From positions 1-64,000 of the forward strand of contig NZ_WBWA01000011.1 in NCBI RefSeq assembly GCF_008932295.1: a stretch of DNA of 64,000 nt. Direction: 5' to 3'. The DNA comes from Brucella tritici (lineage in GTDB: Bacteria; Pseudomonadota; Alphaproteobacteria; Rhizobiales; Rhizobiaceae). Below the pieces are notes generated by a model, which saw only the letters and a program-made list of their open reading frames with translations, was not told where the DNA came from and made no database searches. This document shows positions 37,008 to 47,893 of the stretch, one piece after another. Numbering within the stretch: the stretch's first letter is position 1; each line of letters starts with the position of its first letter. Both the position numbers and the translations under genes were made by a program.

Positions 37008-38795
37008 TTAGCTTTTCTGTACCGGAGCCAGACGGATATGCAGATCGCGCAGCTGCGCGGGCGACACATCCGAAGGCGCGTTCATCAGAAGATCGAGCGC
37101 CTGCTGGTTCATCGGGAACAGCGAGATTTCGCGCAGGTTCTTCGCACCGACCAGAAGCATGATGACGCGATCGATACCGGCAGCCATGCCGCCATGCGGA
37201 GGCGCGCCGTACTGGAACGCACGATAGAGACCGCCGAAACGCTCTTCCACGTCCTGCTGGCTGAGACCAACCTTTTCAAATGCCTTGACCATGACGTCCG
37301 GCAACTGATTACGGATCGAACCGGAAGCGATTTCAAAGCCGTTGCAGACGAGATCGTACTGGTAAGCCTTGATCGCAAGCGGGTCCTGGTTTTCCAGCGC
37401 GTCCATGCCACCCTGCGGCATGGAGAACGGGTTGTGTGCGAAGTCGAGCTTCTTGTTGTCCTCGTCCCATTCGTAGAACGGGAAGTCGATGATCCAGGCC
37501 AGTTCGAAACGGTCGCGATCAACGAGATTCAGTTCTTCACCAGCGCGCGTGCGGGCATCGCCTGCGAACTTGTAGAACTTGGACGGCAGACCGGCAACGA
37601 AGAAGCAGGCATCGCCGTCTTCCAGCCCCATCTGCGTGCGGATCGCTTCGGTGCGCTCTTCACCGATGTTCTTGGCAATCGGGCCTGCGCCTTCGAGCTT
37701 GTCGCCTTCCTTGCGCCAGAAGATATAGCCGAGACCCGGCTGGCCTTCGCTCTGCGCCCAGGAGTTCATGCGGTCGCAGAATGCTCTGGAGCCGCCGGTC
37801 TTGGCCGGAATGGCCCAGACTTCGACCTTTGGATCGTTGGCGATCATGTTTGCGAAGACCTTGAAGCCCGAACCGGCGAAATGATCGGTCACAGCCTGCA
37901 TTTCAATCGGGTTGCGCAGATCAGGCTTGTCCGAACCATAGGTGCGGATCGCATCGTCATAGGCGATACGGCGGAAGGTCTGCGTGACCGGCTTGCCTTC
38001 GGCAAACTCTTCGAAGATGCCGCGCATGACAGGTTCCATCGTTTCCCAGACTTCTTCCTGGGTCACGAAGCTCATTTCGAGGTCGAGCTGGTAGAATTCG
38101 CCCGGCAGGCGGTCTGCACGCGGATCTTCGTCGCGGAAGCAAGGCGCGATCTGGAAGTAGCGGTCGAAACCGGCAACCATCAAAAGCTGCTTGTACTGCT
38201 GCGGCGCCTGCGGCAGCGCATAGAACTTGCCTTCGTGAATACGGCTCGGCACGAGGAAGTCGCGTGCACCTTCCGGCGACGAGGCCGTCAGGATCGGCGT
38301 GGTGAACTCATTGAAGCCGATTTCTGTCATGCGGCGACGCATCGCAGCAATGATCTTGGTGCGGCTCATGATGTTCTTGTGCAGCGTTTCACGGCGCAGA
38401 TCGAGGAAACGGTACTTCAGGCGGATATCTTCCGGGTAGTCCGGCTCGCCGAATACAGGCAGCGGCAATTCCTTGGCAGCCGCCAGCACTTCGATTTCGG
38501 TTGCGAAGATTTCGACTTCGCCGGTCGGCAGATTCGTATTGACCGCATCGTCTGCGCGGGCCTTCACTTCACCATCGACACGGATAACCCATTCGCCACG
38601 AACGGTTTCAGCAACCTTGAAGGCGGGCGAATCGGGATCGGCCACGATCTGGGTAATGCCGTAATGATCGCGAAGATCGATGAAGAGAATGCCGCCATGG
38701 TCACGGACGCGGTGAACCCATCCGGAAAGGCGAACGTTCGAACCAACGTCCGTCTTGCGAAGGGCTGCGCAGGTATGGCTGCGGTAACGGTGCAT
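37008..38795 (-). CDS. aspS: aspartyl-tRNA synthetase
   Basis: This class II synthetase of 595 residues has an N-terminal OB-fold ([23 protein letters not shown]), motif 2 region ([29 protein letters not shown]), the bacterial GAD insertion ([13 protein letters not shown]) and motif 3 ([19 protein letters not shown]). The bacterial-type AspRS is often non-discriminating in species that use GatCAB; this cannot be read from sequence alone. ATG 38795 begins MHRYRSHTC; an upstream extension to 38954 is rejected. Confidence 0.97.
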   Translation of the reverse strand: MHRYRSHTCAALRKTDVGSNVRLSGWVHRVRDHGGILFIDLRDHYGITQIVADPDSPAFKVAETVRGEWVIRVDGEVKARADDAVNTNLPTGEVEIFATEIEVLAAAKELPLPVFGEPDYPEDIRLKYRFLDLRRETLHKNIMSRTKIIAAMRRRMTEIGFNEFTTPILTASSPEGARDFLVPSRIHEGKFYALPQAPQQYKQLLMVAGFDRYFQIAPCFRDEDPRADRLPGEFYQLDLEMSFVTQEEVWETMEPVMRGIFEEFAEGKPVTQTFRRIAYDDAIRTYGSDKPDLRNPIEMQAVTDHFAGSGFKVFANMIANDPKVEVWAIPAKTGGSRAFCDRMNSWAQSEGQPGLGYIFWRKEGDKLEGAGPIAKNIGEERTEAIRTQMGLEDGDACFFVAGLPSKFYKFAGDARTRAGEELNLVDRDRFELAWIIDFPFYEWDEDNKKLDFAHNPFSMPQGGMDALENQDPLAIKAYQYDLVCNGFEIASGSIRNQLPDVMVKAFEKVGLSQQDVEERFGGLYRAFQYGAPPHGGMAAGIDRVIMLLVGAKNLREISLFPMNQQALDLLMNAPSDVSPAQLRDLHIRLAPVQKS

Positions 38796-39020
38796 GATTT
38801 CTGCCTTTTGGTAAGATAAGTCAGTGCAGGCAAAGCGCTGCAAATTCTGGCGGAAAAGCGCATTTTGACCGGGTTTTGTCAAGTCTGCACTCTCTACAAG
38901 GGTCGAGGTTCGGGCCACATGACGCAACGTATCGACAAAAAACACGATTTGCACTTGTTATGCTGCGGGTTTTGAGCATTCTTTCGCGACAAGCGGCCGC
39001 GCTTTCTCTAAAAGGTAGAC

Positions 39021-40178
39021 ATGCATCTCATCACGACGACAGAGGCCCTCGAAGAGGCCGTATCCGCCCTTGCCAAATCCGATTTCGTCACGGTCGATAC
39101 AGAATTCATCCGTGAAACGACGTTCTGGCCGGAATTGTGCCTTATCCAGATGGCTTCGCCAGACCATACGGCGCTAGTGGACGCGCTTGCGCCGGGGCTC
39201 GACCTCGCGCCGTTCTTCCGCCTGATGGCGGACGAGAAGATCATCAAGGTTTTCCATGCCGCGCGGCAGGATATCGAAATTGTCTTCCATCTCGGCGACC
39301 TCATCCCTTCACCTGTCTTTGACAGTCAGGTTGCGGCGATGGTTTGCGGGTTTGGCGATGCCATTTCCTATGACCAGCTTGTGCAGAAGGTCACCGGCAA
39401 GCACATCGACAAGTCTTCCCGGTTTACCGACTGGCGCCGCCGGCCGCTTTCGGACAAGCAACTCGACTATGCCCTGGCCGACGTTACCTATCTGCGTGAC
39501 ATCTACCTCTATCTGAAGGAAGAACTTCAGAAGGAAGGTCGCAGTGAGTGGGTGAATGAGGAAATGGCGGTGTTGACTTCCCGCGAAACCTACGACCTGC
39601 ATCCGGACGATGCGTGGCGGCGGGTAAAGGCGCGCGTTCGCAAGCCGCTTGAACTTGCCATCGTGCAGGCTGTGGCCGCCTGGCGTGAACGCGAAGCACG
39701 CGAGCGCAATGTGCCGCGCGGACGCATCATCAAGGACGATACCATCGCTGAAATCGCACAACAGCAGCCGCGTGACGCAGAAGCGCTCGGTCGCCTTCGT
39801 TCGATCCCGAAAGGCTGGGAGCGTTCGGCACAGGCTGCTGGGCTTGTTGCTGCGATCCAGTCCGCGCTTGAAATCCCCAAGGAAGATTTGCCGAAATTGC
39901 CGAAGCCGTCGCATTCGCCGGAAGGCAGCGCTGCTGCTGCAGATATCCTCAAAGTTCTGCTCAAGCTTGTGACGGAAGAGCACGGCGTCGCGGCAAAGAT
40001 CGTCGCCAGTTCTGATGACATCGAAAAGATCGCCTCAGAAGGCGACAAGGCCAATGTACCTGCCCTGCATGGCTGGCGTCGCGAGGTATTCGGTCAGAAA
40101 GCCCTCGATCTCATCGACGGCAAGATCGTCATCAAGTTCGAGAACCGACGGATCAGGGCGGTTGAGTTAGGGGAGTAA
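39021..40178 (+). CDS. rnd: ribonuclease D
   Basis: RNase D is a 3'-5' exonuclease that trims tRNA and other small RNAs. The 385-residue protein has the DEDDy exonuclease motifs: DTEFIRE, HAARQDIE and DYALADVTYL. An HRDC domain follows (KPLELAIVQAVAAWREREARERNVPRGRIIKDDTI begins it). The last two codons and the stop lie inside a six-copy 8-bp repeat, so the end of the gene overlaps a potentially variable locus. Confidence 0.95.
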   Translation: MHLITTTEALEEAVSALAKSDFVTVDTEFIRETTFWPELCLIQMASPDHTALVDALAPGLDLAPFFRLMADEKIIKVFHAARQDIEIVFHLGDLIPSPVFDSQVAAMVCGFGDAISYDQLVQKVTGKHIDKSSRFTDWRRRPLSDKQLDYALADVTYLRDIYLYLKEELQKEGRSEWVNEEMAVLTSRETYDLHPDDAWRRVKARVRKPLELAIVQAVAAWREREARERNVPRGRIIKDDTIAEIAQQQPRDAEALGRLRSIPKGWERSAQAAGLVAAIQSALEIPKEDLPKLPKPSHSPEGSAAAADILKVLLKLVTEEHGVAAKIVASSDDIEKIASEGDKANVPALHGWRREVFGQKALDLIDGKIVIKFENRRIRAVELGE

Positions 40179-40218
40179 GGGAGTAAGGGAGTAAGGGAGT
40201 AAGGGAGTAAGGGAGTAA
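40171..40218. repeat. octanucleotide tandem repeat, six copies
   Basis: GGGAGTAA is repeated six times without error and ends in a degenerate GGGAAAAA. The rnd stop codon TAA (40176-40178) is inside the first unit. Brucella carries hypervariable octamer repeats used for typing, with a different unit; this locus has the same architecture. About 55 bp farther on, a C-rich stretch (40272-40312, TTCCCCTATTCCCCT...CACTCCC) is roughly its inverse complement and could pair with it. Confidence 0.92.
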
Positions 40219-40300
40219 GGGAAAAACGAGCCTGAATGCTCGCTCCACGCAAGAAATTTCTTGGCTACGAGTTCCCTTCCTATTCCCCTATTCCCCTAAA

Positions 40301-41839
40301 TCACTCCCGTGTCCCCTCAATCGCAGCGTCGCCTACCGCGAAATAGATGTTCTTTCCGGTCAGCTTGGAAAGCTGTTGCAAGCGTCCTTCGGGACGATCC
40401 GAAATCAGATCGGCCAGATCTCCCGGCACGACAAGCGCAATGCCGTTTTCCTCTTCACGCCAGACAAGGCGCGGGATGACGCCCGGCATCGAAGCCGACA
40501 GAAGGTAGACCACACGCAGCAAGGCTCCGAGCAACTTCGCCCTTTCACGCAGACGCGGCGTGGCGAGCTGCATGATTTCCGGTGCAATCTCGTCTTCGAT
40601 CAGGCCCTCGTGGCGATAATAATTGGCAAGCGCCATGAAGGAACGCCCGGCATGGTCGATACCGCCGAACGAGCCGTGGGCGATGATGTTCAGCGCCTGT
40701 GATCCGCGATAATCTGGATGCGCGCGCCAGCTTATATCGGCCACTAGACAGGCGGCCTGCCTGTAGCGCGCTTCGTCCTCGGTTTCGTCAAAACCGAGCA
40801 CCGGCAAGGACAATGTCGTCCATGTTGCCAGTTCGCGAGCATGACGCGGAGAGCGTGAGCGCAGAATGGACAGTTCGTCTGCCGAGGCCAGCAGAGGATC
40901 GAGCCGCTGTTCGTTCTTGGGCAAAAGCGAATAAAGATAGCCTTCGCGTACGCCGAGCGCCGAGAAAACGATCTTCGAAGGCTTCATCAGACGGATCGTC
41001 TCGAGCAGCACCGTAGCGCCATAGGCCAAAAGCTGGCGACGGTTTTTCGAAACCGCCTCGATGCCGCGCATCGTGTCCAGATTGCCCTTGGCAACACGCT
41101 TGAGGAAGCTTTGCGCTTCCACCGGGTTTATCTCATAGCCGTGCATGACATGCAGCGGATAATTCTTCGCCGTCATATGCAGCTTGGCAAGGTTACGCCA
41201 CGTACCGCCGACCGCATAGAACACTTGTCCCTGATGCGCTTTCAGAAGCGTCGCCTTTGCCAGCTCCGTACGCGCGATCTTGGTTGCCTCTGGCAGCCGT
41301 CCATCGGACATATCCTGCAGGCGCAGGCCACCGAGCGGCAAGGTGATCCCCTCGCCTACCTCGTGGTCATCCACCGCAATCAGTTCAAGGCTGCCGCCGC
41401 CAAGGTCACCGGTCACGCCCTTCGGTCGATAGAAGCCCGAAATGATGCCGAGCGCCGAATAATGGGCTTCTTCCTTGCCGGACAGCACTTCAATGTGCCG
41501 GCCGAGAATGGCTTCTGCCTGAGCAATGAAGTCCGGACCGTTTTTCGCTTCACGCGCAGCCGCAGTCGCCAGCGCGTGGATGGATACGGCGCCAGCCTGT
41601 TCAGCCAATGCGCGAAAACGCTTCAGCGCACGAAGCGCCGCCTCAACGGATTTCTCGTTGAGCTTGCCGGTTTTCGCGAGGCCTTTTCCGAGGCCGCAGA
41701 GAATCTTTTCGTTGAAAAGCACCGTCGGAGAACGGACGATGCCTTCATAAATGACGACACGGATCGAGTTCGAGCCAATGTCGATGACCGCAACGGGCTT
41801 GAGCCCCTTCAGACGGCCTTGTGCTAAAGCTGCGCTCAT
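40301..41839 (-). CDS. ppx: exopolyphosphatase
   Basis: Ppx/GppA-family phosphatases release phosphate from polyphosphate (or act on pppGpp). The 512-residue protein has the actin-like ATPase fold motifs: [29 protein letters not shown], and [17 protein letters not shown]-terminal helical part follows. It overlaps ppk by four bases (ATGA), so kinase and phosphatase are made together. Confidence 0.93.
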   Translation of the reverse strand: MSAALAQGRLKGLKPVAVIDIGSNSIRVVIYEGIVRSPTVLFNEKILCGLGKGLAKTGKLNEKSVEAALRALKRFRALAEQAGAVSIHALATAAAREAKNGPDFIAQAEAILGRHIEVLSGKEEAHYSALGIISGFYRPKGVTGDLGGGSLELIAVDDHEVGEGITLPLGGLRLQDMSDGRLPEATKIARTELAKATLLKAHQGQVFYAVGGTWRNLAKLHMTAKNYPLHVMHGYEINPVEAQSFLKRVAKGNLDTMRGIEAVSKNRRQLLAYGATVLLETIRLMKPSKIVFSALGVREGYLYSLLPKNEQRLDPLLASADELSILRSRSPRHARELATWTTLSLPVLGFDETEDEARYRQAACLVADISWRAHPDYRGSQALNIIAHGSFGGIDHAGRSFMALANYYRHEGLIEDEIAPEIMQLATPRLRERAKLLGALLRVVYLLSASMPGVIPRLVWREEENGIALVVPGDLADLISDRPEGRLQQLSKLTGKNIYFAVGDAAIEGTRE

Positions 41840-44130
41840 GCAGTCGTTTTTCTTTCCGCCTGCGCGCGCTTGCGATGCGCGATAAGACGGGGGGCCGAAG
41901 ACTTCAGCGACTTTCCGCGACCCGACAGGCTAGGATTGGTCATGAAATATTCCTGCGCGTTGAAAGCTTCCTCTCCTGCTTCTTTTTCTATCCGGCGAGA
42001 GGTGCCGTCCGCAAGTAGCTGATAGCTCTGTTGGTTATCAATTATGTTGGCAAACATGATTTGCGACAGGATTTGCTGGTGCACTGTGGCATTTGTGATC
42101 GGAACGAGGGTCTCCACCCGGCGGTCGAGATTGCGTGGCATCATGTCGGCGGAACCGATATAGACGATTGCCTTGTCGGAAGGCAGGTCATTGCCGTTTC
42201 CGAAGCAGAAAATACGGCTATGCTCCAGAAAACGCCCGACAATCGACTTGGCGCGAATATTGTCGGAAAGCCCCGGAACACCTGGACGCAGGCAGCAGAT
42301 ACCGCGCACGACCAGATCAATCTGCACACCCGCCTGGCTCGCCATGTAAAGCGCGTCAATAATCTGTGGATCGACGAGCGAGTTCATCTTCATCCAGATC
42401 GCAGCCGGACGCCCCGCCTTCGCATGCGCGACCTCATCCTCGATGTGCTTGAGGATTCGGGCGCGGAGCGTAAAAGGTGAAATCGCGATCTTCATCTCTT
42501 CGGCAGGCTGGGCATAGCCCGTGATAAAATTGAAGATATGCGCCACGTCGCGTGCAATATCCGCATCCGACGTGAAGAACGACAGGTCGGTATAGATGCG
42601 CGCCGTGATCGGGTGATAGTTGCCCGTACCCAGATGCACATAGGAACGCAGCTTCTGGTCCTCACGGCGCACCACGAGCGACATTTTCGCGTGGGTTTTC
42701 AATTCGATGAAACCGAACACCACCTGAACGCCTGCGCGTTCCAGATCACGTGCCCAACGAATATTCGCCTCCTCGTCGAAGCGTGCCTTCAGTTCGACAA
42801 GCGCCGTTACGGACTTTCCGGCTTCGGCGGCATCCACCAGCGCGCGCACGATCGGGCTGTCATTGGAGGTGCGATAAAGCGTCTGCTTGATCGCCAGCAC
42901 ATCCGGGTCGGCTGCGGCTTGCCGCAGGAACTGCACAACCACGTCAAAGGATTCATAGGGGTGATGGACCACAATGTCCTTTTCGCGAATCGCTGCGAAG
43001 CAATCGCCGCCATGCTCGCGAATACGCTCCGGGAAACGCGGATTGTAAGAAACGAATTTCAGGTCTTCACGCGGGATCGAAACGATCTCCGAAATCATGT
43101 TGAGCGCCAGAAGCCCCTCATGCACGCTGATGCGGTTTTCCGAAACGCCAAGTTCCGTCGCCACGAAGACGCGCAGAGCTTCCGGCATTTCTCCATCAAA
43201 CTCGATGCGGATCACCTGACCGCGGCGGCGGCGTTTCAGCGCCGTCTCGAAGAGACGAACGAGATCTTCCGCCTCTTCTTCCACTTCGATATCGCTGTCG
43301 CGGATGATGCGGAATGTACCGGCGCCGCGCACTTCATAACCGGGGAACAGCCGCCCGATGAACAGGCTCACCGCGTCCTCGATGGTGATGAAGCGGTAAA
43401 CGTTGGCCTGATCTGTCGGCAACTGGATAAAGCGCTTCAGCGCAACAGGAATGCGCAACAGCGCCGTCATCGGATGATTATCAGCGCGGCGCGCAAGCTG
43501 CAGGGCGATGGAGAAGCCGAGATTCGGAATGAACGGGAATGGATGCGCCGGATCGATGGAGAGTGGCGTCAGGACCGGAAAAATCGTTTCGAGGAAGTGG
43601 TTTTCAAGCCATTCCTTCTCCGGCTTCGCAAGCGCCGATGGGCGAACGATCTCGATGCTTTCCTGTTCCAGTTCCTCGCGCAGTGTGCGCAGGCGCTGCT
43701 GCTGTTCTTCCTGCAGGCGCCCTACTTCGTCCAGAACGAAATCAAGCTGTTCCTGCGGCGTGCGTCCGTCGGCGCTGCGCATCGCCACACCGGCGCGCAC
43801 CTGAGCGGCGAGACCGGCAATGCGGACCATGAAGAATTCATCGAGATTGGCGGCGGAAATAGACAGGAAACGCAGGCGTTCGAGCAAGGGCTGGCGCATA
43901 TTCGCGGCTTCCTCGAGAACGCGCCGGTTGAATTGCAGCCAGGAAAACTCGCGATTGACGAAGCGGTCGGCGCTTTGCATCAGCTCGCTGTTCAAAGCTT
44001 TGTGAACGTCAGGGCCTATGTCCATATCGGGAACCACGGTTGGGTTGGGGGCTAATCCGGCTGTCATCTCGTGTGTTCCGCCTTGGGATGCGCTGGGGGT
44101 TTCGCTCGCCATAACGCTGTTTTCGCTCAT
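41836..44130 (-). CDS. ppk: polyphosphate kinase 1
   Basis: Ppk makes polyphosphate from ATP on the inner membrane. The 764-residue protein has the N domain starting [19 protein letters not shown], the C1/C2 domains with the autophosphorylated His in [11 protein letters not shown], and [20 protein letters not shown]. It is the first gene of a ppk-ppx operon. A Met/Ser-rich extension of about 55 residues precedes the conserved domain. Ends are otherwise as in the family. Confidence 0.96.
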   Translation of the reverse strand: MSENSVMASETPSASQGGTHEMTAGLAPNPTVVPDMDIGPDVHKALNSELMQSADRFVNREFSWLQFNRRVLEEAANMRQPLLERLRFLSISAANLDEFFMVRIAGLAAQVRAGVAMRSADGRTPQEQLDFVLDEVGRLQEEQQQRLRTLREELEQESIEIVRPSALAKPEKEWLENHFLETIFPVLTPLSIDPAHPFPFIPNLGFSIALQLARRADNHPMTALLRIPVALKRFIQLPTDQANVYRFITIEDAVSLFIGRLFPGYEVRGAGTFRIIRDSDIEVEEEAEDLVRLFETALKRRRRGQVIRIEFDGEMPEALRVFVATELGVSENRISVHEGLLALNMISEIVSIPREDLKFVSYNPRFPERIREHGGDCFAAIREKDIVVHHPYESFDVVVQFLRQAAADPDVLAIKQTLYRTSNDSPIVRALVDAAEAGKSVTALVELKARFDEEANIRWARDLERAGVQVVFGFIELKTHAKMSLVVRREDQKLRSYVHLGTGNYHPITARIYTDLSFFTSDADIARDVAHIFNFITGYAQPAEEMKIAISPFTLRARILKHIEDEVAHAKAGRPAAIWMKMNSLVDPQIIDALYMASQAGVQIDLVVRGICCLRPGVPGLSDNIRAKSIVGRFLEHSRIFCFGNGNDLPSDKAIVYIGSADMMPRNLDRRVETLVPITNATVHQQILSQIMFANIIDNQQSYQLLADGTSRRIEKEAGEEAFNAQEYFMTNPSLSGRGKSLKSSAPRLIAHRKRAQAERKTTA

Positions 44131-44414
44131 TTTTCCTGTCCCGACTTCCGCCGGAACATTCCGGCTCCATCTATTTCTTTTCCGCGCATCTGATTCCGAA
44201 AACCGCTTCGCACTTTTCGGGGTACGCTATCAGCCTATGGCTGCCATATGACAGTTTGATAGCAATTAGCTTGAAATGTCCTCAGAATTGATGAAAACGC
44301 TTCCGGAAACAAGACTTTCGCGGTACACGCATGCCAATGTTTACGCATGATCTCGTCCGGCACACGGTTCAGGAGCATGCTCATACCGCCCATCGACCAG
44401 AACCGGAGCATATT

Positions 44415-44669
44415 ATGTCCGATCACATCATTCCTCACTTTCAGAACGACGCCGGCCATGCTGCCATCGAAATCGGTGTGAAGGAATTCATGTGCGTTGG
44501 TGCAAACCCGCCTTTCGATCATCCGCACGTGTTTCTGGACATGGGTGATGAAAGCGAAGTCGTTTGCCCTTATTGCTCGACCCTCTATCGTTACAACGCC
44601 AAGCTCCATGCTGACGAAACCGTTCCGGCTGGCTGCATTTACGAAGCACCCGCCGACAAAGCTGCCTAA
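44415..44669 (+). CDS. zinc-finger (CHCC, NDUFS6-like) protein
   Basis: This 84-residue protein has one zinc site made by Cys in EFMCVGANPP, His in DHPHVFL and the pair CPYC. This matches the CHCC zinc-finger family, to which the mitochondrial complex I subunit NDUFS6 belongs. In alphaproteobacteria the homologue is an accessory complex I subunit. The start is ATG 44415 with GGAG upstream. The following monooxygenase gene begins 24 bp later. Confidence 0.88.
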   Translation: MSDHIIPHFQNDAGHAAIEIGVKEFMCVGANPPFDHPHVFLDMGDESEVVCPYCSTLYRYNAKLHADETVPAGCIYEAPADKAA

Positions 44670-44692
44670 TCTGGGCAGCCTCACGGGGCTGA

Positions 44693-45919
44693 ATGCCGGA
44701 TGATCTCATCGACATGAGCAAAGGGCGCATATTGATTGCCGGGGCCGGAGTAGCTGGTCTGTCGGCAGCACTGGAGCTGGCAGCACGCGGCTGGAATGTT
44801 CGGCTTGTCGAAAAAGCCGGGACCCTTTCGGAAGTCGGCGCCGGCCTGCAACTTGCCCCCAATGCGATGCGCCATCTGGAACGGCTCGGCGTTGCAGACC
44901 GTCTTTCCACCCAAACCGTAACGCCAGAAGCGCTCTATCTCATGGACGGGCGTAAAGCGCGTCCGCTGATGGAAATGAAGCTTGGCGACAAGGCTCGTCA
45001 GCGCTGGCACCATCCCTATCTCGTTTGCCATCGCGCTGATCTGCAATCCGCTCTGCTCGATGCCTGCCGTGAAGAGCCCGGCATTGAGATCAGCCTCGGC
45101 GCTGAAATCACAAATCACCGTGTCGAAAACGGAACCGTTGCGGCCACCATCCGCCATGACAATTCCGAAGAAACTATCAACTCTGCCTATCTGATCGCCT
45201 GCGATGGCGTCTGGTCGGCAGAGCGCTCAAAGGCAGGTTTCGGCAAGGCACGGTTCAGCGGCCACATTGCCTGGCGCACAACACTTGCCGTCGGAACTCT
45301 CCCCGCATCGTTTTTATCCGCCATGAAAACGAGGAATGCCGTTTCAGCATGGCTCGGCAGGCAGGCGCATTTCATCGCCTATCCGGTCAAGGGCGGCAGC
45401 TTCTTTAATTTCGTCGCCATCACGACAGGCGAAAACCCCGGCGAAGTCTGGTCCAGAACCGGCGATCCGACACGTTTGCGCTCCATTTATGCGGATTGGA
45501 GCGCTCCGGTTCGTGATGTTCTGGCGGCGACCGATGCTTGGACCTATTGGCCGCTTTTCGAAATGGCAGACGCTCAATTCGTCGGGCCGGACCGGACGAT
45601 TTTTCTCGGCGACGCATCGCACGCGGTCACACCTTTCGCCGCGCAAGGTGCCGCCATGGCAATCGAGGATGCGGCCGCCCTTGCCGAAGCGCTGGACAGT
45701 GACGGCCACGAAACAGGATTAAAGCGCTTCGATACCGCCCGCAAAGAGCGCATCGCGGCAGTTGCCAAACGCGGTCAGTTAAACAGGTTCGCCTATCACG
45801 CCACCGGCATTTTTGCGCTTGGCCGCAACACGCTCTTCGCCATGCGCAGCCCGGAAAGCTTCCTGAAAGATCTGGACTGGCTCTATGGCTATGATGCCAT
45901 TGCGGCCGTACGGAATTAA
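44693..45919 (+). CDS. FAD-dependent monooxygenase (salicylate hydroxylase-like)
   Basis: This 408-residue class A flavoprotein hydroxylase has the FAD motif ILIAGAGVAGLSAALELAARG, the middle motif around CHRADLQSALL and the second FAD motif TIFLGDASHAVTPFAAQGAAMAIEDAAAL. It uses NAD(P)H and O2 to hydroxylate an aromatic or quinoid substrate. A role in ubiquinone synthesis or aromatic breakdown are both possible. Start ATG 44693 or 44714 (MSKGRILI). It is convergent with a VOC gene, overlapping it by four bases. Confidence 0.88.
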   Translation: MPDDLIDMSKGRILIAGAGVAGLSAALELAARGWNVRLVEKAGTLSEVGAGLQLAPNAMRHLERLGVADRLSTQTVTPEALYLMDGRKARPLMEMKLGDKARQRWHHPYLVCHRADLQSALLDACREEPGIEISLGAEITNHRVENGTVAATIRHDNSEETINSAYLIACDGVWSAERSKAGFGKARFSGHIAWRTTLAVGTLPASFLSAMKTRNAVSAWLGRQAHFIAYPVKGGSFFNFVAITTGENPGEVWSRTGDPTRLRSIYADWSAPVRDVLAATDAWTYWPLFEMADAQFVGPDRTIFLGDASHAVTPFAAQGAAMAIEDAAALAEALDSDGHETGLKRFDTARKERIAAVAKRGQLNRFAYHATGIFALGRNTLFAMRSPESFLKDLDWLYGYDAIAAVRN

Positions 45920-46401
45920 GCTGCGTCGCGCGCTGCTTCGAGTGTAGCAACGTCGAGCTTGACCATCTTCATCACGGCATCGGCCACGCGCTGGCGCTGT
46001 TCGGCAGTGCCGTTTTGCAGGACATCCAGCAGCATCTGCGGCACCACTTGCCACGAGAAGCCATATTTGTCCGTCAGCCAGCCGCATTCCATCGGCGCAC
46101 CGCCCTCCATCAGTTTTTCCCAGAACATATCCAGTTCCGCCTGATCCTTGCATTGGACGAAGAGCGAGACTGCCGGGGAAAACTTGAAGGCCGGCCCGCC
46201 GTTGAGACCGGATATTGCCTGCCCGTCGAGGGTAAAGTTCGCAACCACCACATCGGTGCCTTCAGGCTGGTGTGCATGCTCGAACCGGATGAAACCATCG
46301 ACGGATGCCGGTCTTCCGCAGGCACGGAAAATCGAGACATAATGGTTCGCCGCTTCCTCTGCCTGCCTGTCAAACCAGAGACAGATTGTCAGACCTGACA
46401 T
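45916..46401 (-). CDS. VOC-superfamily protein, PhnB/3-demethylubiquinone type
   Basis: This 161-residue protein of the PhnB-like branch of the glyoxalase fold begins ICLWFDRQAEEAANHYVSIF and has the later core ISGLNGGPAFKFSPAVSLFVQC and YGFSWQVVPQMLLDVL. Members are often misnamed methyltransferases; no activity can be given. The start is ATG 46401 with AGGAG upstream. It tail-overlaps the monooxygenase gene. Confidence 0.85.
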   Translation of the reverse strand: MSGLTICLWFDRQAEEAANHYVSIFRACGRPASVDGFIRFEHAHQPEGTDVVVANFTLDGQAISGLNGGPAFKFSPAVSLFVQCKDQAELDMFWEKLMEGGAPMECGWLTDKYGFSWQVVPQMLLDVLQNGTAEQRQRVADAVMKMVKLDVATLEAARDAA

Positions 46402-46481
46402 TTTCTCCTCCCTGCCGCATCGGCCCGACAATCGAAACCGATCTTCGGGGCGATGCGTAGTTTTAAAGGGTTAGAAGAGTG

Positions 46482-46521
46482 GAGCGTTCTTTGTGCATCC
46501 GTAAGGACGCAGGGCGCTCCA
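46482..46521 (-). terminator. hairpin downstream of VOC gene
   Basis: GGAGCG and CGCTCC arms bracket an inner pair of GTGCATCC/GGACGCAG. It may be an intergenic repeat acting as terminator; no long T run is present. Confidence 0.45.
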
Positions 46522-46552
46522 AGTGTTTGTATTTTCTATTGTCTGGAATACT

Positions 46553-46969
46553 CTATCCCATGACCTTGCTGGCTTCTTCCATATCCATCCACATTATCTC
46601 CCAGACATGACCGTCAAGATCTTCGAAGCTGCGTCCATACATGAAACCATAATCCTGCTTCGGCCCCGGATCGGCCTTTCCGCCAGCATTCACCGCTTTC
46701 TCCACCGTCGTGTCGACTTCAGCCTTGCTTTCCGCAGAAAGGCAGATCAGCACCTCGCTCACCGTGTTGGCATCGGCGATCTTCTTCGGTGTGAACTGGC
46801 TGAACTTTTCGTGGTCGAGGATCATCGCGTGAATAGTATCCGAAAAGACCATGCAGGAAGCCGTTTCGTCCGAGAACATGGGATTCTTGGTGGCGCCGAT
46901 GGCTTCATAGAAGCTGGTCGACTGTGCAACATTCTTCACTGGCAGGTTCACGAAAATCATTTTCGGCAT
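46553..46969 (-). CDS. VOC-family (glyoxalase-like) protein
   Basis: This 138-residue protein has two beta-alpha-beta-beta-beta units (MIFVNLPVKNVAQSTSFYEAIG; FMYGRSFEDLDGHVWEIMWMD). The final DLDGHVWE motif supplies a metal-ligand Glu. It could be a lactoylglutathione-lyase-like or resistance protein; the substrate is unknown. A hairpin (GGAGCG...CGCTCC, 46482-46521) lies after its stop. Confidence 0.85.
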   Translation of the reverse strand: MPKMIFVNLPVKNVAQSTSFYEAIGATKNPMFSDETASCMVFSDTIHAMILDHEKFSQFTPKKIADANTVSEVLICLSAESKAEVDTTVEKAVNAGGKADPGPKQDYGFMYGRSFEDLDGHVWEIMWMDMEEASKVMG

Positions 46970-47187
46970 GAGATTTCCTCTGTTGGCGGGCCAAGCGACC
47001 CGATCTTTATTTTACGATTATCTATCGCCTGCCCGGCTCCCCCGGCGATAAGATCGAGCCATGAGTCTCAGGCCCGATATGCAATCGATGCTTGAGTCTT
47101 CCTTGCGTAAAACAAGTCACGCAATTGGCATCGAAAGAACTCAAAGTTTGCTTGTGCATAATGGCATGTAAGTTATAATTAGCAACC

Positions 47188-47889
47188 ATGAAGTTAGAAA
47201 AAATAACCAAACCAGAAAAGCCAGCCGCTAAACGCAGTTATGATGATGCCTGCGCTGCGGCTCATGCCCTTGATTTGATTGGGGAACGCTGGTCTCTTCT
47301 GGTCATGCGCGAATTGATGTTCGGCCCCAAACGTTTCAGCGATCTGCGGGCTGATCTGCCGGGCGTGAGCGCAAATGTCCTCACGCAGAGGCTTGAAGGG
47401 CTGGAAGAAGCTGGCATTCTTCGCAAGACGAAACTTCCGCCTCCGGCATCGGTGCAGGTCTATGAACTGACCGAATGGGGCTATGAGAGCGAACCTATCC
47501 TTCAGACGCTGGGCCGTTGGGCCGCACGTTCGCCAAAGCACGATCCTAACCTGCCGATTTCAACCGCTTCCTTTCTGCTTTCCCTCCGAACCATGATGGA
47601 CCATGACAGGTCTCTCGGCATGCGCGCCGTGATCGGTCTTCGTCTGGACGGAGAAGATTTCACCGCCCAGCTGGAGGATGACGGAATTCATATAGAGCGC
47701 GGCACAGCACAGGAATACGATCTCCATTTCGAAAGCTCGCCGCGCATGCTTGCCGCAGCTATCTATGGCGGACAGCCCATTTCAGCCCTGGAAAGCGCCA
47801 ATGTTCTCAAGGTCATAGGCGACCGTGCTCTGGCGGAAAAGTTCGTGACATTGTTCCCGCTTCCCGACAAGGCTCCACTGTCCGAGTAA
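47188..47889 (+). CDS. HxlR-family transcriptional regulator
   Basis: This 233-residue protein has an N-terminal HxlR winged helix (CAAAHALDLIGERWSLLVMRELMFGPKRFSDLRADLPGVSANVLTQRL) and a C-terminal domain of about 110 residues that resembles the SCP2/sterol-binding-like part found in some long HxlR proteins. It precedes a START-domain gene and an ArsR gene on the same strand. Palindromes with the words GCAAC/GTTGC lie after its stop, and a related AGCAACC-ATGAAGTT runs through its own start codon, so it may control itself and the next gene. Confidence 0.9.
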   Translation: MKLEKITKPEKPAAKRSYDDACAAAHALDLIGERWSLLVMRELMFGPKRFSDLRADLPGVSANVLTQRLEGLEEAGILRKTKLPPPASVQVYELTEWGYESEPILQTLGRWAARSPKHDPNLPISTASFLLSLRTMMDHDRSLGMRAVIGLRLDGEDFTAQLEDDGIHIERGTAQEYDLHFESSPRMLAAAIYGGQPISALESANVLKVIGDRALAEKFVTLFPLPDKAPLSE

Positions 47890-47893
47890 AATA

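Noticed and set aside
36915-38819. 634-codon plus-strand ORF
   Set aside because: It is antisense to aspS and arises from the GC bias of that gene.
42538-44055. 505-codon plus-strand ORF
   Set aside because: It is antisense to ppk; the sequence shows no family features.
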